From Aspidapion aeneum (Eukaryota > Arthropoda > Insecta > Coleoptera > Brentidae): 64,000 bases of DNA. The translations under genes and the position numbers were made by a program. Within the stretch, counting starts at the first letter, position 1. Each line of letters begins with the position of its first letter. Positions 32,206-42,846 of the stretch are shown piece by piece. The stretch covers positions 71,546,912 through 71,610,911 of the forward strand of contig OY755039.1 of NCBI GenBank assembly GCA_963576565.1. Direction: 5' to 3'. Under the pieces are notes generated by a model. That model was not told the origin of the DNA and did not search any database. It saw nothing but the letters and a program-made list of their open reading frames with translations.

Positions 32206-33800
32206 TTGATTATTTTAAAACAACTACTTTAAATTATCTAAGGCCAAAATTGCATGCTGTTATACAAACAAGAACCATTTTTGTTACCCCCTCATTCACC
32301 GGCCAGATAGATGAAAATGAGTGCTTCATTCAGTTTGTTCATTCATTTCATATTGTAGACTCCTTTCTATCCTAATATTTATATAAACCATGTTCATCCT
32401 ATACATGTCATGCATAAATTACCATCAGCATAATTTTTTTGCGTTCATTTTTCGAAAAGGTTGGTGAGGCGCCGCGGGCCGCATCATCTGATGATCCGCC
32501 ACTGGTTTTCTGCTATTTTTTGTATCTGCAACCGTTATGGCAAGAAAATTAAAAAACAATTGTATGATAGAGCCCTACCAATTTACTGAACAGAAAACCT
32601 GCCATAGTTGCTCTTGAGATTTTATATATTGCAGAATTGGTGGAGGAAGACCAGCTCGTAAAAATATTTGACGAATTTTTACCAGTTTTTAACTGATTTT
32701 ATATGGTTTCTATACGGGATATAAAACAAACCTATAAGGCCATATCAAGTCTCATAATGAAAAGATTTTTTTATTATTTTTTAAACAGTCATGCTTGTTG
32801 AATCTTGTAAAATCCTATAGGATCACTATTATCTCCTTCAAGTGGCATTAAAATCCCTGGCGGGTTTTGCCTGGATTAACCAAAGCTTCCATTCTGCTCC
32901 CTATTATATGCACTTGTAAACTCTTATGATGTATTATGTGAATTTTTAAATACCTACATTATCTTATAAAACTTACTAAAAAAAAATATTATTTAAAAGT
33001 TTTGTCGCAACCTATGCTGTTCTTGAGCTCTTTTTGTGATTTTTTCTCGAGTTTTGAGCACTTCTGAGAAGACAGAGCTTCTTCAGGGCACATGCCATCC
33101 GTTAAAAAATACCGGCAAGGTTACTTCGCAAAAATATTTTTATCTGGTCGGTTCAGAAGTTCTACGTGAGATTGGTTAATTTAGTGGTTTGCAACCGTTA
33201 CCTAACCTTACCTAATCTAAAACCTATGGAAAAAACTATTAGCCCGCAAAATAAACCTTTGAATTCAACTTAAACTTAAAGTTGATAATAATTGAAAATG
33301 ATTTATTTCAACATGTCTTCTTCTGTACTGATTACAAATGCGAGGGATTCGATCCTTTTTCCTTTAAACGAAAATTTTAAAAACCAATAATAGTCCAGTC
33401 AACCAGATGGTTGCAGAGTGCATTGAGGGGGGGGGAATTTTCTCTTCAGGGATAGTTTTAGGGTAGTTAGTACATTAAAATGACAAAAGTCCCCACCCCT
33501 AGCCCTCCCGCTTCAGTGACGGAGGAGGCTAAAAAGGTGCAAATTAGCCTGACCTTTAAATGTAACAAATTTTGAGAAAGTGGCAACCAAATACCGTTAA
33601 TTTTTAAGAAACACATTTTTGCACCTTATTTTTTATCAGGCCTGTTCATTTAAATTTTTGTTTACAATTTTAGAAAAAAATCGTTAAAAGGATAAATGTA
33701 TTGCATTCAATTTTACAAAAGAAATTGATTTATTTTTACAGTTACACGCGTTTTAATTTTAAGCTGGTATTTTTGATTTTCTACAAAGAACTATATAATT
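32206..33800. other. No gene or repeat structure recognised
   Basis: Long AT-rich stretch with scattered short frames, none resembling a known family. It includes two long G runs near 33426 and CCTAACCTTACCTAA near 33202. Confidence 0.4.
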
Positions 33801-33809
33801 GCATATAAC

Positions 33810-33810
<1 letters not shown>

Positions 33811-33841
<31 letters not shown>

Positions 33842-33854
33842 TATCATCATTATG
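33811..33854 (+). repeat. (ATC)n microsatellite
   Basis: About fourteen trinucleotide ATC units, with two ATT interruptions near the end. Confidence 0.95.
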
Positions 33855-34726
33855 AGTCTTCGGTCTAGTTATCGACTTAAAGGGCACTAGGACGGGGGTA
33901 AATTAAAAGGAATAAGTATTATTTGAAAAGAAACCTATGTGAAAACGTTCTCACTCACAGTTGCAATCACAATAGAAGGATTATTATTATTATAAAAGAT
34001 TCTAACTTTATTGAGAATGCAAAAAAATTGGGTACCTAGTCATTCATAGTCAAGTTTTTATAAGTTGTACGTTGCGTATAATAAGAATAGCCTTCTATAA
34101 GACATTCTAAACATATTTCCTTGACTATGTCTACAAATTTTAAATTTATATTTCATATGGAATAAAAAGAAAATTTATACATCCGTAGATACCAAACCTG
34201 ATGCAATTGTGTACGTCGTAATGTACGTAGTAATATTTTGAAAGAGGTGATGTGAAAATATTTATAATAAATATTATTATAATTATTTTGTTTAACTGCT
34301 ATTTTGAATAATTTAGTTTTTTTTTATATAATTATTTATATTCATGAAGGACAAATGTACATTTGTTCATTAGACACCCTGTATCTTATGAACAACATAT
34401 CCGAAAAATTTAGAAATACTCTCCTAAGGTTAAGCAGGCATAGGACTACACATAACTCAAATTTAGTTAAAATCAAAATTTTGCAGTGCAAAAGGTGGGC
34501 GGGTTGGAATGGAAAGACCCATATTAGGAAGCTTAAGAAATACGTAATTTTAAATGAGGACTCATACTAATAGATAGCTAACGGTTATGTAACTAAAACT
34601 AAACTTACTCATTGCGTCCTGCCTCATTCCTGCAACCGAACTCATGTTTGACGTGTGCGACATCGAAAAAGACTGCGCCATTCCGGGATAGGAACTTGTA
34701 GTCATCTGAAAATAATCCTGTTATAA
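33855..34726. other. No feature recognised
   Basis: AT-rich. An 88-codon frame at 34304-34570 has no recognisable similarity or motif, and I do not treat it as a gene. Confidence 0.4.
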
Positions 34727-34728
34727 TA

Positions 34729-35428
34729 TACAGGGTGTCCCATAACTTAGGGGCCATAGGCCAACAGGTGATAGAGGAGGTATGTCTGATAAAAAAAGTT
34801 CCTATAATTCATGGGTCAAAACTCTTTCTTTGTCGAGATACAGAGCATCAAAGTTGGCAATTTTTTAAACTTTTTTGATAATAACTTTTTAAAAAACGCA
34901 GTAAAATGAAATTTGGTAGAGTCACGTATTGCAACAAGGGCACTAAACTGAAATAAAAATTATTTTGAAAAAAATTAGTCAGTCAACTTTTTTTAGAAAA
35001 AACTTTTTTTTTATAAATGCTTTTTTTATATTTTTTGTTAATAAAAGAAATCTCCAGCAAGACAGGATAATAAAGTATTATTAATATTTTTTAAAATAAT
35101 AGGTAAGCTAAAATTAATTTTTTTAAAAAATTGTTATTTTTTATACGTTTTTGGAGCTTATTTTGACAGCATGTATCTCCTCAACTTGTAATTTTAACAA
35201 AAAAAGGAATAACATATTTTTGAAACACAATTAGCCGAGTATTCAGCTGGCTTTGACAGATTTTCTCTTTTTTGTAAAATCTTTTTCCCCCCACTCCTAT
35301 AACTTTAAAAATCCTATATCTTAAAAACAGATGTGTGTTGACCCCCATGTGATATAAACTTTTTTCTCGGAAATACCCTCCTCTATCACCTGAAGCACTA
35401 TGGCCCCTAAGTTATGGGACACCCTGTA
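34729..35428. mobile_element. 700-bp MITE with TACAGGGTGTCCC ends and TA target site
   Basis: TACAGGGTGTCCCATAACTT begins the left end and its mirror AAGTTATGGGACACCCTGTA closes the right; inverted similarity continues through GGGGCCATAG. TA flanks both ends. A second copy lies at 55543-56239. A TA target suggests Tc1/mariner-type mobilisation. No coding region is present. Confidence 0.85.
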
Positions 35429-36490
35429 TATGAGGGTGTAAACAGATACACTGTAAGTTACATTACTGTAAAGGGTACATGCACCTTTGTGGACACCCGG
35501 CTGCACAAAAGGACGGAAATGAAAATTACGTAATAACAAAGGGAACGCTCTTAAATTACGTAATGCCAAATTCACGATTTTCAACCCCCCTCCCCCCTAT
35601 GTAACGCATATAAATAGAGCTGTGTGAAGGTCATTCTTATGTGTCCAACCATATAACACGTGGTTTTCAATTCTGTCCCTTGGTGTTCTGTGACCGCGCG
35701 TCTACACAGGTGCGTGGCTGTACCAGAGATAATAGATAGTTTTTGGTCGTGCCAAAAACGGCCGACGACTAACGCAACTTGACACTGTTGACATTTGACT
35801 GTCACATGTCGTTAGCGGCTTCCGTGGAACGCCGCAAACTCACGGACGGTTCACCTGGGAATTTTGACGTACGTAGAACGTGACGTGCGCCATTGTTTTT
35901 TAGCGAGCTTCTACTAAATTCCGCGTCATTTGGTGGCGCTGGCTGCATAGGTCACAGTAGGGTCACTGCAGTGTTTAGCGCACGGTCCCTAGAGACCGTG
36001 TATTGAGCGGAACCAGGGGAAGATGGGGTAATAGGTAATAGGAAATATTTTTTTGCTACTCTTGCATTCTGCAGTTTGTCTTTTGTCATTTGAGATATCT
36101 CAAAAAAACCTTTGAAATTTTTCTACTACAATTTTAATAAAGTTTTAGCACTTTTGTTTTTTTTTTAACGTACTTTTCTCAAGCAAACCATTTCAAATAA
36201 AAAAAAATTTCTGACTGAAGCACTTTATTGTCCAGTTTTAATACTTATGTTTGTTGATAAATGTAAGACTTTCTATGTATTGTTTTAAATCTTGCTTGTC
36301 ATAAACAAGTACATAGTTCATGGAAGAATGGAAGTGTTTCTTGTTACTATTTTGTCTTGACTATAGTGGGCTAATAAAAAACTGTAATGGGGCAATAAGA
36401 AATATATTATTTTTTTATTGCATATTGATTTGAGTACTTAGTGAAGTTGCCTTCAAATTTAACAAAAGTGTTGCAAAGATATTAAATTGC
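35429..36490. other. Repetitive non-coding DNA
   Basis: AATTACGTAAT-type words and CAACCCCCCTCCCCCC near 35520-35600 look like part of a dispersed repeat. CACGGTCCCTAGAGACCGTG at 35980-35999 is a near-perfect palindrome. No gene seen. Confidence 0.4.
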
Positions 36491-36497
36491 ATCTAAC

Positions 36498-36690
36498 TCA
36501 AATAGTCCACAGTACACCGGTCTATTTTTTTAAGCTAACACAAAAAAATACTTGAAAGTGATTCCTACCAGCGTAGTAGACATGCTTCGTGCATCGGACT
36601 GACTAAATCAAGCATATGATTTGTAGAACAATATTGCCATTAACTTTCAAACATATTAAAAAAAAATTGCCGGTTACTAATTCTTTAATA
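36498..36690 (+). repeat. Dispersed repeat shared with 820-1190, uninterrupted copy
   Basis: Begins CAGTACACCGG and ends GCCGGTTACTAATTCT. It provides the unoccupied reference for the insertion at 937-1114. The RT fragment follows immediately. Confidence 0.7.
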
Positions 36691-37320
36691 GAACGAGCCA
36701 ACGAATACAACCTTTTACTATATATTGCGTTTATAGACTTTGAAAAAGCTTTCGATAGCATTGAGCACTGGGCAGTAAAAGCATCTTTAATTATAATAGG
36801 CGAATACACAGATTTATTAGTCAATATATATAGCGAAGCAACAACATCAATCAAAATTTACGAAAGAACCAAGCCAATCCGCATAAGAAGAGGTGATAGA
36901 CAGAGTGACAGAATAACCCCTAAACTATTTAACCAGGCCCTACAAGATGCTTTGAAAAAATTAAATTGGGAAGAAATAGGCATTAAATTAAACGGACAGT
37001 ACTTGAACTATCTAAGATATGCTAATGATATTGCCTTAATAACAGATAAGAAAGAAGAACTGATTAAAATGCTGAAAAACTGAATACTTTCGCTAAAAAA
37101 TAGGTCTGAGTATGAACTACACTAAAACTAAAATCATAACAATAAACACAGATGAAGATATCACGATCAGAATAAACCAAGAGAAAATAGAACAAGTAGC
37201 GGAATATATACCTGGAACAAATTATTAAACTACAAAAAGAAAACCAAACAGCTGAAATCAAGAGACGAGTAAGACTGGCCTGGGCTGCATTCGGTAAATT
37301 TAACTACACATTAAAAAATA
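36690..37320 (+). pseudogene. RTE-like LINE reverse transcriptase fragment
   Basis: YIAFIDFEKAFDSIEHWAVK is the RT motif with the first catalytic Asp. IRIRRGDRQSDRITPKLF corresponds to the usual RG-RQGD-PKLF region. YLRYANDIALITDK corresponds to YADD, with one Asp replaced by Asn, which should abolish activity. After a stop at 37081 another frame continues with NYTKTKIITINTDEDITIR, then IEQVAEYIYLEQIIKLQKEN, then EIKRRVRLAWAAFGK, as in RTE-type LINEs. Both ends of the element are missing. Family assignment is from memory of these motifs. Confidence 0.8.
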
Positions 37321-37718
37321 AAAAATATTCTCAGTAATTTATAATTTTGAGATAATTTGAGAGGGGAGGGAGAGGGAGACCCGGTCCTGCCCTCATCACA
37401 GAATATGTGCTGAAAGTCAGGTCCATTTTAAAAGCTTTTTTCAGTTAGAAAAAGTGTTAGACAATTTCGAAAAAGTGTTTTGGTGAAAGTCGTTACCTTG
37501 GATTATATAAAAACGCAGTGAGTACCCGAAAAGTAATTTAGAAAGCAGCAAAAAAAACAGATTTCGCAAATACAACAACAAGTTGCGCGCGCACACCTAC
37601 CTGGCCTTGCTAGACAGGTCGGAGACTCTGCTGCATTCGCTCACGAGTACTGAGTTTTAAGGCAGGGCCGCACTGAAACAATTTTTAATGAAGCGTCGCC
37701 GTATAAACAGATAATAAA
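37321..37718 (+). other. Probable 5' leader of the following LINE ORF1
   Basis: The stretch has GCGCGCGCACACCTACCTGG and GGAGACTCTGCTGC motifs and leads directly into the ORF1 start. Being a LINE leader is inferred from position only. Confidence 0.35.
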
Positions 37719-38552
37719 ATGACTACCCAAACCGAACAAGTTCATGAGTACATGAACTTAACCCAATCCTCCACTGACTCTATCACCAATGCCACAACCT
37801 CTACCAACGGAAAATCCTACTCATCAGCAGCCTCTCAACAAATATTTCCGACAAAAGAACAAGCGATTTTGCTCCCAGCTTTAAACAATGTTGCACTTCA
37901 AGAGTACATTTTTGCTATCGGGAATAAAGTTGGCCCTAAAAATATTATTTTTTCATCACGAATTTCAAACAACCGAATTTGCATTTACCTGTCCAACAAA
38001 GAAATTGTAGAAACATTTATGAAACAACACAATTCATGCAAACTTCAAGGTCATTTAGCCTCCCAATGTTCTAGTGGTACTAAAGAATCAGATAACACCT
38101 CACAAAATCAACAAGAAACTCCCGAGCAAAATGGAAATCAAGATACGCCACATCTATCCTTAAACGAACCTGAAAACCAACAAGTCCATAAAAGAAACTT
38201 TGAGGAAATAGTTTGTCCTCCCATTGACAATGCTACACAGGAAAACCAAGAATTTTTAAAGCCTTTATCTCAATCTAAAAAACCTCGAAAATCCAATGAA
38301 ACTTTAAGTTTGGAAGCAGCTGAAAACATTTTTTCACCAGCGAAAGATTTTATCCATAATCACAATCCTCCTTTTCATCTAAGCTACGATCAACTTAAAG
38401 ATCTATTTATTATTATCCATGGCTCACCAGAACCCATCCCAATTGCACTGGAATACACTAAAGATTTATTAGGTTTAAATTTGATGCTAAAAGATGTTTA
38501 TCAACATGTTTCAGCAAGAAGCGCCAAAACAAAAATCACCAAACAAACATAA
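37719..38552 (+). pseudogene. LINE (I/Jockey-type) ORF1 with an internal in-frame deletion
   Basis: This 277-codon frame resembles the nucleic-acid-binding ORF1 protein of I/Jockey-type LINEs. An N-terminal Ser/Thr-rich stretch (SYSSAASQQIFPTKEQAI) leads to ISNNRICIYLSNKEIVETFM, and then abruptly to CKLQGHLASQC near residues 108-118. That is a truncated CCHC zinc knuckle. The region normally between them is absent, so a deletion appears to have joined the parts in frame. The C-terminal half is Gln/Asn/Pro-rich and ends with a moderately conserved segment (SYDQLKDLFIIIHG). No ORF2 follows. The protein is probably nonfunctional. Confidence 0.65.
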
Positions 38553-39654
38553 ACAAAGATAAAGACACATTAATATTGTGTGAAAGTATTTACTGCTGAA
38601 AAATTTTGTTTAGCTTTTAAAGAAATCATAAACTATTGATAAAGATTATACTAGTGAACTTTTAGAAACTTCCTTTTGCGTCACTTTTAAGTTTAAAAAA
38701 AGTTATTAAAAAACGTGAGAAAAAAAGACGCAGAAAGTTATTACTTTTAACAAGTCTTTATCTAGAGAGTTTTTAGAACAGGCTTTTGCACCTTTTTTTA
38801 TCAAAAATCATATAGAGCAAAAAGTAGAGCTTTCGTAAAAACGACCCTCTAAACTACTTCTTAGGATTGTTACTTGATAGTCTATTCTGATAGTCCTCCC
38901 TACCACGTTAGGAAGTTGCCAAAGTTTAACTTTTTTTTAGTCGTTATTTCGTAGTCGCCGTGACTTTTGTATCTTACTTAATTACCACTAGAAAGTTAAG
39001 CTTCGTTGAAGTCGCAAACAAGTGTATCCGACAACTACATTTTAACTTTAACTTTTACCACAAATGTTTGTGTCATCATAGCAACATCTGATGTACTAAT
39101 GTATAGAAAATAACTTTTTGCAATAACTTGAAAGCCGTAAATACTTAAATACTAAATCTTTTAAAGTAGACAGGACCTCCTATTTCTACTTTGGAAACGT
39201 AGACTTTTTGCAGTCACATCTAGGTCGCGCTCATTCTTAACCCTACTTTTGTGGCTCCTTTTATAAATAAGATGTAGTTTTTTATAAATTTCCAATCGAC
39301 CTAGAAATGTTCAACCTTTACTTTTTTTAGTTATAGCAACAAATATGAAAATCAGAATAAGTAAAAATAAGAAAAAAGTGTTCAAATCGGTCTTTTTGTC
39401 TTCACAGAATTTATTTACAGGTAGACCATTTTCGCAATGAAGCATCATCAGTACCAGATACCACTTCTACATTTTCTTTCTTTTTATCCTAATTGAAATA
39501 CCACTTCACATGGACATCATCCAACATTTAACAAAAATTTCTTAATAATATATAGTATGGGAAATAGGACAAGCAATAACAAAATAGAACTTAACAAAGT
39601 GCAATAATGCAAGGTTTTACTCAAAACCGTAAATAATAATTATAAACCAGGGTT
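38553..39654. other. AT-rich DNA with no feature recognised
   Basis: No recognisable LINE ORF2 or other frame follows ORF1. Many TTTTTAG and AACTTTT words occur, without clear periodicity. Confidence 0.4.
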
Positions 39655-39850
39655 GACAATGGTGATATTAAAGAACGAAAAATCATAAAAATAAAAGTTT
39701 TCTGTGCCTCCGCTGTGACTAGAACCAGGAACATTTGGATATGCAGCAATTGATTGGGCGTTGGCGTATACAGCCAAAGGTTTCGGGTTCGAGTCCCGAC
39801 CGAGGCACTTTATTTTGTTAAATAATTTTTCGTTCTTTAATTTTACCACT
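39655..39850 (+). mobile_element. Inverted-repeat element carrying a tRNA-derived sequence
   Basis: TGGTGATATTAAAGAACGAA at the left is mirrored by TTCGTTCTTTAATTTTACCA at the right. Between them lies a tRNA-like 3' half: TTGGC-GTATACA-GCCAA (anticodon-type arm with a 7-nt loop), then TCGGGTTCGAGTCCCGA (T arm with an exact B-box GGTTCGAGTCC), then CCGAGGCAC. GTGCCTC at 39704 could pair with GAGGCAC. The D arm is degenerate, so this is a tRNA-derived pseudogene or SINE head rather than a working tRNA gene. Confidence 0.5.
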
Positions 39851-41171
39851 GGTTTGAAACAAAATACTATTTACTTAAATTTATAAATAATAAGTTTATT
39901 TTATGTATCTGACTAGGTTCTTTTAGCTCCTTGATAACACTTTCTACAATAGAAACCTTGCTTGATCAGTTTCTAGTAAAACAAATCACAATATTTATTT
40001 TGGTTTTTAATACAATACTTCTATTGTTTTATAATACAATACCTACATTTCGTAATACAATACCTACATTCGTTTTTGTAAAGTATTCTCCCCGGTAATT
40101 GGCGCCCCAGAAAGTACAAAATGTAAAGTAAAATGTGTAAACAAACCTGTAATAAGAGGCAATAATACAGATTCATGGTTTACGACTACGAGACGTATTT
40201 TTAACATTCACATCAACAAAAACTGACAAATTCACAAAACCACGATGCTACAGAAAACAGAACACCGCATCAAAAACCAGGATTAGGCATTGTTGACAAA
40301 AATGACAATTGGCCTCACCCCAATAAGTTAAGGGCAGTGATATTGCTTATCGCGTGGTCCCTACTGCTGTGAAGGTGTTTTTATAGTGGCGGAAGCTAGG
40401 GACTAATACGTTGCCGCGACGAAAGAGGACAAATTCGAGTGTGCTATCTAAAACTAAAAGGAAACACTGCCATAATAGTGGTTCGTATTACGTACACTCA
40501 CTTTCAAGTTACCCTTTCGATTATTAGGGAATATTGTTTGGGACGCCATTTTTAGTAGAAAGTAGAAAATTTGATATTTTTATTATCGTTTTTGAGCCCA
40601 TATTAAGGGGATACATTATTTTATAAACAAATTAATTGAAGGTTACCAAATGCACATATTAAACACCATTTGTTGCCGATTAGGAAAACAACCTCAAAAA
40701 CCACAACAAAAATATTCCATGAGATACCAGAAAACGATTGAATTTTACAGGCGCGTCGGTTTATTGCAATAAATATCATGCATGTTTCACGTCGCAGTTG
40801 AATATTGGTCCTCTGCTAGTAAATTCTCTCACTTTTAGATAACATAGGTGGTGGTAACTAAATAATATTTTATACTAATATGTAGTATATTTTTGCCTAT
40901 GTGTAACTTTTAAGTTATTGTAAGACGTATGTTGTGCCCAATCAGTGAATCTTTTGTACCGATTTTGACATTTTAACCTTATTAAGACATGTTAAGTACC
41001 AAGTGTCACAAAAAACTATAATAAAGTAATTAAATTTAATGGAAAAAAAATGTGTAAAAAACAGCGCTTTACTTAACTTGTTTATTTATTATTAATCAAA
41101 ATGGAAATTTTTTGTATTATTTATATTATCTATTCGAATAAATAAACCTATTATTATTATATTATATTGTT
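39851..41171. other. No gene recognised
   Basis: AT-rich DNA; CTACATT-type short repeats near 40040-40070. No TIR pair identified. Confidence 0.4.
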
Positions 41172-41325
41172 AATAGTGCCAGGCAGTATTTTGACATCTT
41201 AACATTGTACGATCAGCTGTGATCTTTCAATATACTCTATGTTTACTTGACTTGACTATGTTAATTTTGAAAGATCAACTCTCAGGTTTCAATGTAAAAC
41301 TGTCAAAATACTGCCTGGCTCTATT
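41172..41325. mobile_element. 154-bp MITE with AATAGTGCCAGGCAG ends
   Basis: The left 25 bp (AATAGTGCCAGGCAGTATTT...) are mirrored at the right with one mismatch. Subterminal GAAAGATCA motifs are shared with the element at 2661-2908. The TSD is unclear. Confidence 0.8.
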
Positions 41326-41887
41326 TCAATAATACACAAAATACTGCTAACTTCGCCCCTAATTTTTTAAAAATATTTTCCCTCAAAATTAACGCAAACC
41401 TCCCTAAAACAAATCTCGAAGGATCAAGCCGGCTATGCAAATCGGGTGGCTACCTTCGCCACCGTCCCGTGTAAATTACTAATTTACCAACTCAAAAGTC
41501 TCTCTTTTACGTCCCCTTCCCTCAATCTCAATTTAAATTTTCGGGCAACTATAATTAATAAAGAGAATGAAACAGGAGGGTTAAAACAAGAATTTTAGTA
41601 GGTGGATAATCCATTGCGAATAGTGTCTTCTTTAAAATCATTATAAATACTGGTTTATCTACATTGAAAAAACAAATCGCTTGGGCCACATGAATATATG
41701 CCAAATGGCTGTTGATTTTATTCTGAGAACATCATGGTTTTTAGAAGAAGACACGTCTTGGTAAATAAGACTGTGCTTTTATCTAAATATTGTCAAAAAT
41801 CTTACGTATTTGGCATACTCGTATTGAATAAATATTTATTTGACTCAAACGATTTGTTTTGTCAGTATATAAAGTTAAGCTTACCGA
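41326..41887. other. No feature recognised
   Basis: AT-rich sequence without a supportable frame or repeat. Confidence 0.4.
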
Positions 41888-41899
41888 CAGAGCTGTCAG

Positions 41900-42400
41900 G
41901 TACTTCAAGTACAGTACTTGAAATTGTACTTCAAGTACTTACAAGTACTTCAAGTACTGTACTTGAAGTACATCTAGGTAATTGTAATTGGTACTTGAAG
42001 TACTTTTAACAATGTACTTGGAAATGTACTTGATTTTGTCAAGTAAAGTACTTCAAGTACATTATAAGTACTTCAAGTACATTTAAAGTACTTCAAGTAC
42101 ATTTAAAGTACTTCAAGTACATTTAAAGTACTTCAAGTACATTTAAAGTACTTCAAGCAGTGGCGTATATAAGGGGGGCCTGGGGGGCCCGGGCCCCCCC
42201 GAAGCTACGATTTTTTTTAGATATTTTCCACATATTTCCTGAATACAAACATAAAATAGCATAAAATACGGCCTCATGGGGTCTCGGCCCCCCCCCCCAA
42301 ACTGCCTCGGGCCCACCCCGAAACTTTTTTCTATATACGCCACTGACTTCAAGTACATTTAAAGTACTTCAAGTACATTCGAAGTACTTCAAGTACAATG
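41900..42400 (+). repeat. (ACTTCAAGTACATTTAAAGT)n minisatellite
   Basis: About 20-bp units repeat, most regularly at 42050-42157, and resume after the MITE at 42346. AAGTACTTGAAGTACTT palindromic words occur because the unit is nearly self-complementary. Confidence 0.9.
42158..42345. mobile_element. hAT-like MITE, 188 bp, exact 8-bp TSD ACTTCAAG
   Basis: The ends CAGTGGCGTATATA and TATATACGCCACTG are perfect inverted repeats of the CAGNG type usual for hAT elements. ACTTCAAG occurs at 42150-42157 and 42346-42353, though the host array is itself made of this word. The interior has G-run and C-run blocks and TTTTAGATATTTTCCACA. Confidence 0.85.
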
Positions 42401-42846
42401 TAGATATAGGTTAGATATAACTTTAATGCGCCGAAGACAAGTGGTAACCTCAGGGTTGCCACCTGTCCGGTTTTTTTATCAACTTGGCAGGGAAGTCCTA
42501 TTCATCTTAATTAATCTCCCAAAAAATCGTAATATTTGGTACACACTTATCCAAAGAATAATGCCTATAGGCTTAATTATTTGCACGCACCTTCTTTATT
42601 TCGTGGAACGTGAAATTCACATTCAGTGTGAGAAAAAAAAAGTGTCGGTAGTACGGTAGTGCAGGTATGAAGTTTTTTTAGTTTTTTGACTTTTTTATAT
42701 TTTTGACATTTTTCTCGTTTTTTGACATATTAAAATTACTTGAAGTACTTTTATTGTAAAAGTAAAAGACTTGGGAAAAATCAAGTACTTTTATGATGTA
42801 TCTTAATGTATTTGGTACTTGTACTTGAAGTACTTTTATAATGTAC

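Noticed and set aside
38640..39320. Hidden LINE ORF2 downstream of ORF1
   Set aside because: No frame on either strand shows endonuclease or RT motifs; the stretch reads as AT-rich non-coding DNA.
39704..39808. Functional tRNA gene
   Set aside because: The T arm and B-box are good, but the D arm is degenerate, the spacing is about 105 nt without a credible intron, and it lies within inverted repeats.
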